From positions 1 to 64,000 of the forward strand of contig NZ_VTYQ01000015.1 in assembly GCF_013113835.1 (NCBI RefSeq): 64,000 nucleotides of DNA. The letters run 5' to 3'. Position numbers and translations under genes: made by a program. Under the pieces are notes generated by a model. It saw only the letters and a program-made list of their open reading frames with translations, had not been told where the DNA came from and did not search any database. Source of the stretch: Vibrio sp. RE88. Lineage in GTDB: Bacteria; Pseudomonadota; Gammaproteobacteria; Enterobacterales; Vibrionaceae. Of this stretch, positions 18,825 to 27,051 are shown in pieces; positions within the stretch are counted from its first letter, which is position 1; each line of letters begins with the position of its first letter.

Positions 18825-19760
18825 ATGCAGTATTTTCCTCTATTTATGAATCTTGCCGATAAACCAGTTTTGGTTGTTGGAGGAGGAGAGGTCGCTTGTC
18901 GTAAAGTGGACAGCCTAGTCAGGGCTGGTGCGCATGTAACGATTGTGTCACCCAAAATTGATACGTATTTACAAAACTTAGTGGAGTCAGGTGACTGTTT
19001 CTGGGTTCAGAATTTTTATACGGATGACTTGCTTGATCAAAAATATGTTCAAGTATGGGCAACCACTGATAACCCTCAGCTAAACCATCGTGTCTATCAT
19101 GATGCTAAAGCACTTGGCTTGTTAGTTAATGTCGTCGATGACCAACCTTATTGTGATTTTATTACCCCTTCAATGATCAATCGAGGTCGCATTCAGATAG
19201 CGATTTCAAGTGGGGGGGCATCGCCCGTATTGGTTCGCAATATTCGTGAAAAGCTCGAAGCAACCTTGCCTCAAAACTTGTCGTTACTCGCTGACTTTGG
19301 CGCTTCAAAAAGAAATGACATTAAACAGCATTTACCGTCTGTGGATTTAAGACGCAAATTTTGGGAATCCTTCTTTGATGATCCAAGGATAGATTTGGCT
19401 TCTGAGCGCAATGAGCTAGAAGAGGTTTATCAAAACACCCTGAACGCGGGTACTGAAGAGCAAGGAAGCATTACTTGGATCGATTTTGGTAGTGATGTTG
19501 AGTTATTGCCAATAAAGGCACTGAGGTTAATGCAAAAAGCCGAAGTGGCTTTTTACAGTAAGGATTGCCCGTTTGAGTATGTGGACTTAATTCGACGAGA
19601 TGCAGAACGGCTAGAATACGCTGATGATGTAGACTTATCGAAAAAACTACTTGAAGCTAAAGAGAGCAACCTAAGAGTAGTGGTCTTTATTGCTCCAGAA
19701 TCATCGCAATTTAACTTGTTGAAAAATGGCGATCTGCATATCAGGCTCGGTCGTATTTGA
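18825..19760 (+). CDS. Precorrin-2 dehydrogenase / sirohydrochlorin ferrochelatase (CysG-like, decayed C-terminal domain)
   Basis: It encodes 311 residues from the ATG at 18825, which has AAGGA six bases upstream; the frame could start at 18744 without support. Residues 1-about 210 match the Met8p-like half of CysG: NAD loop VLVVGGGEVACRKVDSLVRAG, the Asp-containing VVDDQPYCDFITPS stretch and the SSGGASPVLVRNIRE loop. This half oxidises precorrin-2 and inserts iron to give siroheme. The last about 95 residues resemble the beginning of the CysG uroporphyrinogen methyltransferase domain (LLPIKALRLMQKAEV, LIRRDAERLEYADD), but the GAGPGDP SAM loop reads IDFGSDV and the rest is missing. Methylation must come from another enzyme. 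Confidence 0.85.
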   Translation: MQYFPLFMNLADKPVLVVGGGEVACRKVDSLVRAGAHVTIVSPKIDTYLQNLVESGDCFWVQNFYTDDLLDQKYVQVWATTDNPQLNHRVYHDAKALGLLVNVVDDQPYCDFITPSMINRGRIQIAISSGGASPVLVRNIREKLEATLPQNLSLLADFGASKRNDIKQHLPSVDLRRKFWESFFDDPRIDLASERNELEEVYQNTLNAGTEEQGSITWIDFGSDVELLPIKALRLMQKAEVAFYSKDCPFEYVDLIRRDAERLEYADDVDLSKKLLEAKESNLRVVVFIAPESSQFNLLKNGDLHIRLGRI

Positions 19761-19785
19761 TATCACCAATATAGAAAGCAAAAAA

Positions 19786-19808
19786 TAAACCCGCATCACG
19801 CGGGTTTA
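19786..19808. terminator. Bidirectional terminator between the CysG-like gene and yajQ
   Basis: The stem TAAACCCGC/GCGGGTTTA with a 5-base loop lies between two convergent genes. Confidence 0.8.
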
Positions 19809-19834
19809 TTGGTATTTATGGCCTTCCAATGAAC

Positions 19835-20320
19835 TTAATCGCGGAAGTTCTCATACTGAAATGGTTGTCCTAGATCCGCTTCACGAATCATCGCAATGGT
19901 TGCTTGAAGATCATCGCGCTTTTTACCCGTAACACGGACTTTCTCGCCTTGTATAGAGGCTTGAACTTTAAGCTTGGCATCCTTAATCGCTTTAACGACT
20001 TTTTTCGCTGTCGGCGTATCAATACCTTGTTTGAACACGACAAACTGGTGCCATTTTTTTCCTGATGCTTCTTCGCCTTTTGCTTCCATAGCATTTACAT
20101 CAACACCTCGTTTAGTCAGGTGTGAACGCAGAATGTCACGCATTTGCTTTAACTGGAAATCACCCTCTGCATTTAGCCTTACCGACTCATCTTTCTGCAT
20201 TTCAAATGACGCTTCGACGCCACGAAAATCAAAGCGAGTCGACAGTTCGCGAGACGCGTTATCCACTGCATTACGAAGCTCAACAGTATCGATTTCAGAT
20301 ACAATATCAAAAGATGGCAT
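19835..20320 (-). CDS. yajQ: YajQ family nucleotide-binding protein
   Basis: This 161-residue protein is typical of the family length (about 160). The N-terminal MPSFDIVSEIDTVELRNAVD and the internal duplication of ferredoxin-like folds are recognisable, with conserved FDFRGVEASFE and RVTGKKRDDLQ. YajQ homologues bind nucleotides, GTP or tRNA in vitro; in Xanthomonas a relative binds cyclic di-GMP. No function is proved for Vibrio. The gene starts 18 bp after the aroH stop on the same strand, so the two are likely cotranscribed. Confidence 0.93.
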   Translation of the reverse strand: MPSFDIVSEIDTVELRNAVDNASRELSTRFDFRGVEASFEMQKDESVRLNAEGDFQLKQMRDILRSHLTKRGVDVNAMEAKGEEASGKKWHQFVVFKQGIDTPTAKKVVKAIKDAKLKVQASIQGEKVRVTGKKRDDLQATIAMIREADLGQPFQYENFRD

Positions 20321-20338
20321 TGCTCAATTTCCTCTTGT

Positions 20339-21391
20339 TTAACCGCGTGTTTTTACTGCATTTGCTAACAGGTCTAGCATTTCAGCAGTATCTTCCCAGC
20401 TCAGGCATGGATCAGTAATTGACTGTCCATAAGTCAGGTTGTTGATGTCTTTCATTGGTTGATTGCCTTCTAGGATAAAGCTCTCAGCCATGATTCCCGC
20501 AATCTGATTTTTGCCTGATGTGATCTGTTCGCAAATGTTTTTCGCAACGTCTAGTTGTTTACGGTGCTGTTTTTGACAGTTCGCATGGCTGAAATCAACC
20601 ACAAGGCGTTGCGGTAAATCGAATTCAGCCAGCTGTTTGCATGCGGCTTCTACGGATTCAGCATCAAAGTTTGGCCCTTTGTCACCACCACGAAGGATAA
20701 CGTGGCCATACGGGTTACCGCTTGTGCGATAAACAGTCATGCGACCATTTTTGTCCGGTGAATAGAAGTAATGAGAGGCTTTAGAAGCGCGAATCGCATC
20801 AATCGCAATTTTAATGTTGCCGTTTGTACCGTTCTTAAAACCTACAGGGCAAGAAAGCGCTGACGCCATTTCACGGTGAATCTGAGACTCAGTTGTACGT
20901 GCGCCAATCGCACCCCAAGTGATTAGGTCTGCAATGTACTGACCAGTAATCATGTCGAGGAATTCAGTTGCTGTCGCAAGACCTAGCTTGTTGATGTCTA
21001 GCAGTAGCTTACGTGCTTTGTTAAGGCCCGTCTCAAGTGCATAAGAACCATCAAGGTTTGGGTCTGTGATCAGGCCTTTCCAGCCAACTACAGTACGAGG
21101 TTTTTCAAAATACGTACGCATTACGACAAACAATTCGTCTTTGTGTTGCTCTTGGATGTCAGACAGGCGTTTAGCGTAGTCAAGAGCAGCGTCGGTATCG
21201 TGTACAGAACATGGGCCGACAATCACCAATAAGCGATCATCTTCCCCTATAAGAATTTTTTCAATTTGACGGCGAGATTCAGCGATGCGTTCCGCTACAT
21301 CGTCCGTAATTGGGTGGGCGCTTCCAAGCTCTGCCGGAGTCGGCATCGGACCCAGTGGCTGGGTTCTTAATTCATCGGTTTTGAGTGGCAT
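20339..21391 (-). CDS. aroH: DAHP synthase, Trp-sensitive-type (AroH-like)
   Basis: This 350-residue class I 3-deoxy-D-arabino-heptulosonate-7-phosphate synthase condenses phosphoenolpyruvate and erythrose 4-phosphate, the first step of the shikimate pathway. Metal and substrate residues are visible in GPCSVHD, MRTYFEKPRTVVGWKG, WGAIGARTTESQ, CPVGFKNGT and DFSHANCQKQH. Compared with the three E. coli enzymes from memory, segments such as ELRT near the start, SPDKNGRMTVYRTSGNPYGH and ESFILEG follow AroH, not AroG or AroF. Automatic annotation may name it aroG. I see no clear TrpR operator upstream. Feedback specificity is inferred from similarity only. Confidence 0.9.
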   Translation of the reverse strand: MPLKTDELRTQPLGPMPTPAELGSAHPITDDVAERIAESRRQIEKILIGEDDRLLVIVGPCSVHDTDAALDYAKRLSDIQEQHKDELFVVMRTYFEKPRTVVGWKGLITDPNLDGSYALETGLNKARKLLLDINKLGLATATEFLDMITGQYIADLITWGAIGARTTESQIHREMASALSCPVGFKNGTNGNIKIAIDAIRASKASHYFYSPDKNGRMTVYRTSGNPYGHVILRGGDKGPNFDAESVEAACKQLAEFDLPQRLVVDFSHANCQKQHRKQLDVAKNICEQITSGKNQIAGIMAESFILEGNQPMKDINNLTYGQSITDPCLSWEDTAEMLDLLANAVKTRG

Positions 21392-21601
21392 ACAATAGCC
21401 TGTTCTTTTTATTGCGAAGCGGTAAAGATAACGGAAACGTCAGTAGGAATAAACCTCTTATCTGCATTCTTAGTGTGTCTACCTATAGTGAGTGAAATAT
21501 TATTCATTTATAGTTACTAAAAATGCTCTTCGGGCTTGTTTTACTTTGGTTCTGTCGGTATGTTCAGGAAAGAATCAAACAATAAAATGCACGGAGCAGT
21601 A

Positions 21602-22489
21602 ATGAGCATTAATACTTCAGGTGAATTGCATTCAGAACTTAATTTAGGTGATGCGATACCGGGTGAGGAATTGTCACCAGAAAGCACGCACCTCTTTGTT
21701 TCTCTTTCCGATTTAGTCACAGAAAATATTTTCTACCACCCATGCTATAAAAATGTTGAGTCCACTCTGAGTGACGTTGAACTCAGCTCTATTGACGCGA
21801 TACTTGGCGAAGTTTCGATGGAAGAACATTTCGTTGCCACGTTAACTGAACGAATTATGCAGTCGGTGAAGCCCAACCATCAATCTGTGCGTGTCGCTTT
21901 AGGTAATGCTGATAGTTATGAGTTGAGCTCACTTCTCGGTGGGAAAGCTGAAGCACAAGAAATCAACCCAGCATTAGGGTTACGCGGTGTATCTCGCTAT
22001 GCTCAAACGAAGTTTAGTTCTGCATTCGCTCTAGAGTGTCAGGTTATCAAGGCGTTGCAGGAGCAGGGTGTTCACGTTGAGATTGTTGTGCCTTTTGTCC
22101 GAGCACTGTCTGATGCAGCAAAGATCATTGATTTACTGGCAGAGCAGGGGCTGCCAAGAGGTTTAAACGGGTTGAAGGTTTTGTATACCGTTGACGTACC
22201 TTCCGCAGCGCTGCTCTCAGAGCGCTTATTGCATTACTTTGACGGCTTAGTTATCAACCTAGAGAATCTCACTCAGTTTACACTTGGTGTCGACAGGCTC
22301 AATGAGGAATTGGAGCATCTTTTCGATCCTCAGAGCGAAGCTGTAATCGACCTTATTGATATGGCTGTAAAAGCGGCAAATCACAGTAATAAGCCAGCAT
22401 TGGTCGTGAGTAGTGGACTCGCTAGCTACAATAAAATACAAGAATATGTTCTTGAGCATACTTATATTCAAGTTGTTGTGACGGTGTAA
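21602..22489 (+). CDS. Orphan PEP synthase C-terminal-domain-like protein, probably not catalytic
   Basis: It encodes 295 residues from the ATG at 21602, chosen for GGAG six bases upstream; earlier in-frame starts lack a site. From about residue 95 it follows the phosphoenolpyruvate-binding barrel of PpsA: NPALGLRGVSRYA, ALECQVIKALQEQG, EIVVPFVRALSDA, LPRGLNGLKVLY, and an equivalent of the LGLDR loop (LGVDR). Key positions have changed: the metal Glu of the CEIPSN segment is Asp (VDVPSA), the SNDMTQ loop reads ENLTQ, and the catalytic Cys region GICGQGPSD reads VVSSGLASYN. The nucleotide-binding and swivelling His domains are absent. A regulatory role is possible but unproven. It is divergent from aroH. 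Confidence 0.8.
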   Translation: MSINTSGELHSELNLGDAIPGEELSPESTHLFVSLSDLVTENIFYHPCYKNVESTLSDVELSSIDAILGEVSMEEHFVATLTERIMQSVKPNHQSVRVALGNADSYELSSLLGGKAEAQEINPALGLRGVSRYAQTKFSSAFALECQVIKALQEQGVHVEIVVPFVRALSDAAKIIDLLAEQGLPRGLNGLKVLYTVDVPSAALLSERLLHYFDGLVINLENLTQFTLGVDRLNEELEHLFDPQSEAVIDLIDMAVKAANHSNKPALVVSSGLASYNKIQEYVLEHTYIQVVVTV

Positions 22490-22605
22490 CCAAAAAATAG
22501 GTGACTTTGCTATAACTTCAAAAGGTTGATGTTAACAAAATGTTGACATTAACCTTTGTTCGTTATGAACTAAAGAAATACATAACAACATGTCGGACCA
22601 GTGAA

Positions 22606-23085
22606 ATGCTCTCCCCACTTGCTAAAGCCAATTTATACCTCAAACTTTTCGGATTTTTCAAAGTACCATTGATTTGGTTGTGCCGGCCTAAAATACTCAA
22701 ACTGGATTCTGATTCAGTCGAAATCAAAATACCGCTAAAAAGAAAGACGAAGAACCATCTCAATAGTATGTACTTTGGTGTGCTGGCGATTGGTGCCGAT
22801 GTGGCAGGTGGTTTTATGGCGATGAGTAAAGCTCAAGACAGAGGCCATAAAGTGTCTCTGGCCTTTAAAGCCGTTGATGGGCAATTTCTTAAAAGACCAG
22901 AAGGGGACGTCCACTTTGTGTGCAACGATGGGGCGCTCATTGACAAAATGTTGGATGAAACACTGGAATCCGGAGAGCGAATTAATCAGCCAGTGAAGAT
23001 CACCGCCATCTGTCCAAGCTTACATGGTGACGAGCCGATGGCAGAGTTCCAACTTACTCTGTCATTGAAGAGAATGGGTGGCTAA
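22606..23085 (+). CDS. DUF4442 (hot-dog fold, thioesterase-like) protein
   Basis: It encodes 159 residues from the ATG at 22606; the frame also reaches an ATG at 22540, but 150-160 residues is usual for DUF4442. The pattern NHLNSMYFGVLAIGADVAGGF resembles the hot-dog thioesterase helix and its preceding loop. No activity is established for the family, and the substrate is unknown. Its 3' end overlaps the convergent gene at 23054 by 32 bp. Confidence 0.75.
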   Translation: MLSPLAKANLYLKLFGFFKVPLIWLCRPKILKLDSDSVEIKIPLKRKTKNHLNSMYFGVLAIGADVAGGFMAMSKAQDRGHKVSLAFKAVDGQFLKRPEGDVHFVCNDGALIDKMLDETLESGERINQPVKITAICPSLHGDEPMAEFQLTLSLKRMGG

Positions 23086-24439
23086 TGTCATCCACTTCCA
23101 TCTGTTCAATGGCTACAATTTTGTTTCTGTTGAGTACAATCTTCCAACGATAATAATTGGGTTTGTCATTGTGATTGTCTTCTCTGGCAATGAGATTTAT
23201 CAAATGACGTTTCTCCACAGATTCTTTACTGACTTGGCTATTATTCAGCGTGTAAACCTTGTTTGAACCCTTGTCCATCAAACGCATAAATGGTCGCATG
23301 CTCAACATCATGGATTCGCGAGTTTCTTCATAACCACTCATAAACTTAGAGGTCGACATCTCTGTTTCTGAGCGATAGTGAAGGATCTGTTCTTCCCGCT
23401 GTACAACGCGCTTTTTACGTATTAGCTGAATACGATCAGGCAATTTGAGTAGATTTTTATAATCCAGCCACTCAAGCTTCTGCCCAACCGCTTTGTTTGT
23501 GGTCGGGTCTAGGTAATATTTACGCCACTTAGGTCGCCCTTTGCGTATCCACCGCCACATCACATCGCGAAGATCATCTTTAAAAATCTCACGCAAAGCG
23601 TAGACAAACGACATCAGAATGATGAAAGAGACTGTGATTTCACCCCAATAATCTCGCGCTAGAATGGCGGTAATGGTAACGAAAACCATAACAAAACCCG
23701 TAGCCGAGCCTTTGACAACACGCTTCATATTTTTGCCGAGCGACTGAGTTTTTGCGTTTAATACAACTGGGTGCTCAATCAAACGGCGTAGCAATCTCAT
23801 TTTGTTACTGAGTCGCGTTACGTCGTCACGTACACTTTTCGAGTTGTAGTTATTGAGCTTACGGTGTGCCGCTTCTTTTTCGACGATAGCTAACAGCCGA
23901 TCTTTGATCGTCTTATAGTCACTATCACGTGGCATATGGGCGATAAGAGACATAAAACGTTGGCCCGTGTACCAAGACAGGTAATTGTCGATGTTGGCAT
24001 AGTAGCGCTTTAGGCTCTCTTCGTAAGGAATACTACGTCTTAGCTTTTTCAGGATATCTAAGGCAAGTTCAATCACCTCATCCACTTCTTCAGTCGTGAT
24101 GACATCGGAATTGTGTTTGTTCAGTTCATTCACTGCTTTGTCTAAAGCAATCACATACTGATAGGCGAACAAACTCAAACTTACACGGTACTGCGTTGAT
24201 GAAAGGCGGCCCCGTTTCGCCAATCGACTGTGTACGAGTGGAAGCAGGGTTTTGTCACTGAAGTAGGCTCTTTTTTGAATGATCGACTCGTAGTAAATCT
24301 CGCTCTCTTTGAGTACATCTGGTGTTAGGCCGAGTTCGCCAGGGATGAAAAAATAGAGGTCGAGATCTGACTTTTTAGACGAAGCCATAGCGTGGGAAAT
24401 CTTGAGAGTGATGCCGTCCTGCTTATCAACGGTGAGCAA
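23054..24439 (-). CDS. Uncharacterised membrane protein
   Basis: This 461-residue protein is not assigned to a family I can name. The TTG start at 24439 is supported by AGGAG seven bases upstream; no ATG fits. The first about 240 residues are hydrophilic and helical, with many Lys/Arg. Two adjacent hydrophobic segments lie at about residues 246-285 (GFVMVFVTITAILA and ITVSFIILMSFVYAL). A basic cytoplasmic C-terminal part follows. This suggests a hairpin-anchored inner-membrane protein with both large parts in the cytoplasm. It is divergent from the S1-domain gene and overlaps the DUF4442 gene tail to tail by 32 bp. Confidence 0.8.
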   Translation of the reverse strand: MLTVDKQDGITLKISHAMASSKKSDLDLYFFIPGELGLTPDVLKESEIYYESIIQKRAYFSDKTLLPLVHSRLAKRGRLSSTQYRVSLSLFAYQYVIALDKAVNELNKHNSDVITTEEVDEVIELALDILKKLRRSIPYEESLKRYYANIDNYLSWYTGQRFMSLIAHMPRDSDYKTIKDRLLAIVEKEAAHRKLNNYNSKSVRDDVTRLSNKMRLLRRLIEHPVVLNAKTQSLGKNMKRVVKGSATGFVMVFVTITAILARDYWGEITVSFIILMSFVYALREIFKDDLRDVMWRWIRKGRPKWRKYYLDPTTNKAVGQKLEWLDYKNLLKLPDRIQLIRKKRVVQREEQILHYRSETEMSTSKFMSGYEETRESMMLSMRPFMRLMDKGSNKVYTLNNSQVSKESVEKRHLINLIAREDNHNDKPNYYRWKIVLNRNKIVAIEQMEVDDISHPFSSMTE

Positions 24440-24493
24440 TGAGTACTCCTGAAAAAATTCTAATTATCTGGCGAAAGCATAACAGAGTTTCGG

Positions 24494-24499
24494 TATAAT
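24494..24499 (+). promoter_or_regulatory. Likely -10 box (TATAAT) for the S1-domain gene
   Basis: A perfect TATAAT lies 29 bases upstream of the ATG at 24529. No good -35 match is visible at 17 bp, so strength is uncertain. Confidence 0.5.
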
Positions 24500-24528
24500 C
24501 ACCGCAAATTTAGCAAGAGACAGTTGAA

Positions 24529-25365
24529 ATGATTAAAGTTGGTCAGATAAACCACTTAGAAGTAGTAAAAAAAGCAGATTTTGGCGTATTTCTCGATGCA
24601 GGTGATTTCGGAACAAGCTTATTACCTAATCGCTTTGTCCCAGAAGGAACAGAAGTAGGCCAGTTTGTCGATGCATTTTTGTACTTCGATTCTGACAATC
24701 AGCTGGTTGCAACCACTGAAACTCCAATCGCTCAAGTCGGTGAGTGGGGGTTGATGACAATCGAAGGCGTAAACAGCACTGGCGCTTTTGCTGACTGGGG
24801 AATCAAAGGCAAAGATCTGCTTATCCCATTCAGTGAGCAACGCACGCACTTTAAAGCAGGCCAGAATGTGCTGGTATACGTCTATACCGACAAGGCGTCG
24901 GGGCGAATTGTCGGTACCACTAAGTTTAATAAGCTGTTGGACAAAACGCCTGCTAATTACCAACGTAACCAACAAGTCGAACTCATCATCGCTGAACGCA
25001 GTGACTTAGGTTACAAAGCAATTGTGGAAGGCCAGCACTGGGGAATGATCTTCAAATCCGACGTCTTTGGTAAATTGTTTGTCGGTAAACGACTCAAAGG
25101 GTACATCAAGGGCATTCGCGAAGATGGCAAAGTGGACCTTTCTTTACAGAAAATCGGCGTTGCTAAGATGGATGACTTGAGTCAGAAAGTATTGGATCTT
25201 CTTGAAAAGAAAGGCGGCTTTCTTCCTCTGAATGACAAATCATCACCAGAAAGTATTTTTGCTGCGTTTCGTACCAGTAAAGGTACATTCAAGAAAACAA
25301 TCGGTGGCCTGTATAAGCAAGGAAAAATTACGATAGAAAAAGATGGTATTCGCATTGCTTCGTAA
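24529..25365 (+). CDS. CvfB/YitL-family S1 RNA-binding protein
   Basis: This 278-residue protein has tandem S1-like OB folds followed by a C-terminal winged helix, the architecture of CvfB/YitL. The start MIKVGQINHLEVVKKADFGVFLDAG is diagnostic, and the third S1 fold ends IREDGKVDLSLQK. The winged helix is about residues 215-278 (FRTSKGTFKKTIGGLYKQGKI). Homologues bind RNA and in Staphylococcus affect virulence gene expression. The target in Vibrio is unknown. The gene has its own promoter and is followed by two hairpins. Confidence 0.88.
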   Translation: MIKVGQINHLEVVKKADFGVFLDAGDFGTSLLPNRFVPEGTEVGQFVDAFLYFDSDNQLVATTETPIAQVGEWGLMTIEGVNSTGAFADWGIKGKDLLIPFSEQRTHFKAGQNVLVYVYTDKASGRIVGTTKFNKLLDKTPANYQRNQQVELIIAERSDLGYKAIVEGQHWGMIFKSDVFGKLFVGKRLKGYIKGIREDGKVDLSLQKIGVAKMDDLSQKVLDLLEKKGGFLPLNDKSSPESIFAAFRTSKGTFKKTIGGLYKQGKITIEKDGIRIAS

Positions 25366-25379
25366 TTGAAGTCAAAAAA

Positions 25380-25408
25380 AGGCCCGAAGCGGATATAGCT
25401 TTGGGCCT
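25380..25408 (-). terminator. Terminator downstream of rsmF
   Basis: An 11-bp stem (AGGCCCGAAGC with GCTTTGGGCCT, one G-T pair) has a seven-base T-run on its minus-strand side. It lies about 130 bp beyond the rsmF stop, so it most likely ends the minus-strand transcript. A second small stem GGCTCT/AGAGCC lies at 25417-25431. Confidence 0.65.
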
Positions 25409-25535
25409 AGGGGAAGGGCTCTTACAGAGCCTGCGCTAACTGATTGATATTCGATGATTTATCATTAGATAAAGTGTAGTACATCATCACAGTTTCGCTA
25501 GGTAACTCTGGTATTTCCTACTAATATTTTGCGGT

Positions 25536-26960
25536 TTAGAATAGATTTTTATCTCGTACTAGCTCTCTAGGCAGACCATTCTTCACTCGGTTACCAACCC
25601 ATTTTCCTAGTCCAATCACATCGTTACCAAGTTTAACAATCACTTCACCTTTACCTGATTGGTTCTCTGGTCGAACGTCTCTACCCATAAACCATTCACG
25701 GGCATCATCTATAGAAAGTGTGACGCAGTTCGACTCGTGACCAGTGGCTAACGCTGTCGCGACCTGATGCTGCCATCTGTAGCCTTTTTTATGAGCTTCC
25801 GCGATTTTAATCCCCATTCTTGAGAAGCGAAATTCACCGAGCATAGATTCTAGTGCGTTAGGGAAGAGCCAGACATCATTGTCGCGCATCCAAACTCCTG
25901 AATCTTTGGGAAGCTCGATATCTAAACTGTCACGCAGCTGTTTACTGATTTCTTGATGAACTTTGTTCGATGCTTTTTCGAATGGGAATTTGCCTAGGCG
26001 CTTTTTCACTTGTGGTGCTTCAGTAGAGCCAAGCTTTTTCATTCTGGCGACAAAGAAACCTTCACAATCATACATTTGAGGGAAAATGTGCAGGAAGCCT
26101 TCCTCGGTTAACGCTTTCTCTGATTCGGGGAAGAGAGAATCCAGAGGCTCAAATTCTACGAGATCGCCAAATTGTTCTTTCAAGTGTAAACAGACTTGTT
26201 GGTTTTCTTCGATGCTTAATGTACACGTTGAATAAACCATAACACCGCCAGGCTTAAGTGCGTAAAACGCGCTTTCTATTAGATCCTTCTGGGTGTCAGC
26301 AATGGATAAAACGGAATCTTTGCTCCAGTTTTTCATCGCATCTGCGTCTTTACGCACTGTGCCTTCACCTGAGCAAGGAGCATCAATCAAGACAGCGTCA
26401 AACTGTTCTGGCAGCCAGCCGCCAAAGACTCGACCATCGTAATTACTCAGCGCAGCGTTGCGAACACCACAGCGTTCAATATTGGCGTGCAAGACCTTGA
26501 CTCTGCTCGATGAGAATTCATTCGCGACCAGCACACCTAAGTTATCCATTTTCGCCGCAATTTGAGTGGTTTTTGAACCCGGTGCAGCTGCCATGTCGAG
26601 CACACTGAGGAAGTCGTCATTCTGATCCTGAAACAAGGCAGACACAGGCATCATTGAGCTGGCTTCTTGAATATAGAACAAGCCGGACATGTGTTCTGCT
26701 GTGTTGCCTAGTGGGGTTTCTGATTCGTCGGCATCGATCCAAAACCCTTCTTCACACCATGGTACAGGTGACAGTTGCCAGCCTTTTTCTTGAGCTCGCT
26801 GAGTAAACTCTGAGACAGAAATCTTCAACGTGTTTACGCGAATACTTTTACGGAGCGGACGTTGACACGCGGCGACAAAGTCTTCCATATTGAGGCCGTC
26901 AGGAAGAATGGCTTCCATTTCTTTCAAAAATTCTTCGGGTAAGTAGACGTTCTGATGCAA
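25536..26960 (-). CDS. rsmF: RsmF, 16S rRNA m5C1407 methyltransferase
   Basis: This 474-residue protein begins at a TTG (26960) preceded by GAGA. The N-terminus LPEEFLKEMEAILP and the stretch ACQRPLRKSIRVNTLKI match RsmF from its very beginning, so no upstream start is missing. The methyltransferase core shows DMAAAPGSKTTQIA (SAM binding), DAPCSGEGT and YSTCTLSIEENQ, the last two carrying the two Cys residues of the m5C mechanism. A C-terminal PUA-like domain follows. It methylates C1407 of 16S rRNA. In E. coli it also follows yebT; here a terminator separates it from letB. Confidence 0.95.
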   Translation of the reverse strand: MHQNVYLPEEFLKEMEAILPDGLNMEDFVAACQRPLRKSIRVNTLKISVSEFTQRAQEKGWQLSPVPWCEEGFWIDADESETPLGNTAEHMSGLFYIQEASSMMPVSALFQDQNDDFLSVLDMAAAPGSKTTQIAAKMDNLGVLVANEFSSSRVKVLHANIERCGVRNAALSNYDGRVFGGWLPEQFDAVLIDAPCSGEGTVRKDADAMKNWSKDSVLSIADTQKDLIESAFYALKPGGVMVYSTCTLSIEENQQVCLHLKEQFGDLVEFEPLDSLFPESEKALTEEGFLHIFPQMYDCEGFFVARMKKLGSTEAPQVKKRLGKFPFEKASNKVHQEISKQLRDSLDIELPKDSGVWMRDNDVWLFPNALESMLGEFRFSRMGIKIAEAHKKGYRWQHQVATALATGHESNCVTLSIDDAREWFMGRDVRPENQSGKGEVIVKLGNDVIGLGKWVGNRVKNGLPRELVRDKNLF

Positions 26961-27011
26961 AGTTCTATCTCAGTTTTTACAGGGGCCGGAATTATAGCGG
27001 ATTGAAAAACA

Positions 27012-27035
27012 AAACGCAGCGAAATCGCTGCGTTT
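27012..27035 (-). terminator. Terminator of the exporter-letA-letB unit
   Basis: A perfect 11-bp stem (AAACGCAGCGA/TCGCTGCGTTT) directly downstream of letB is followed on the minus strand by TTTTGTTTTT. Confidence 0.85.
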
Positions 27036-27051
27036 GAAAGCCTAATGTTAT

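Noticed and set aside
23817..23829. One-mismatch matS inside the 461-residue protein gene
   Set aside because: Same reason as above; sites at 22478 and 49609 are likewise not called.
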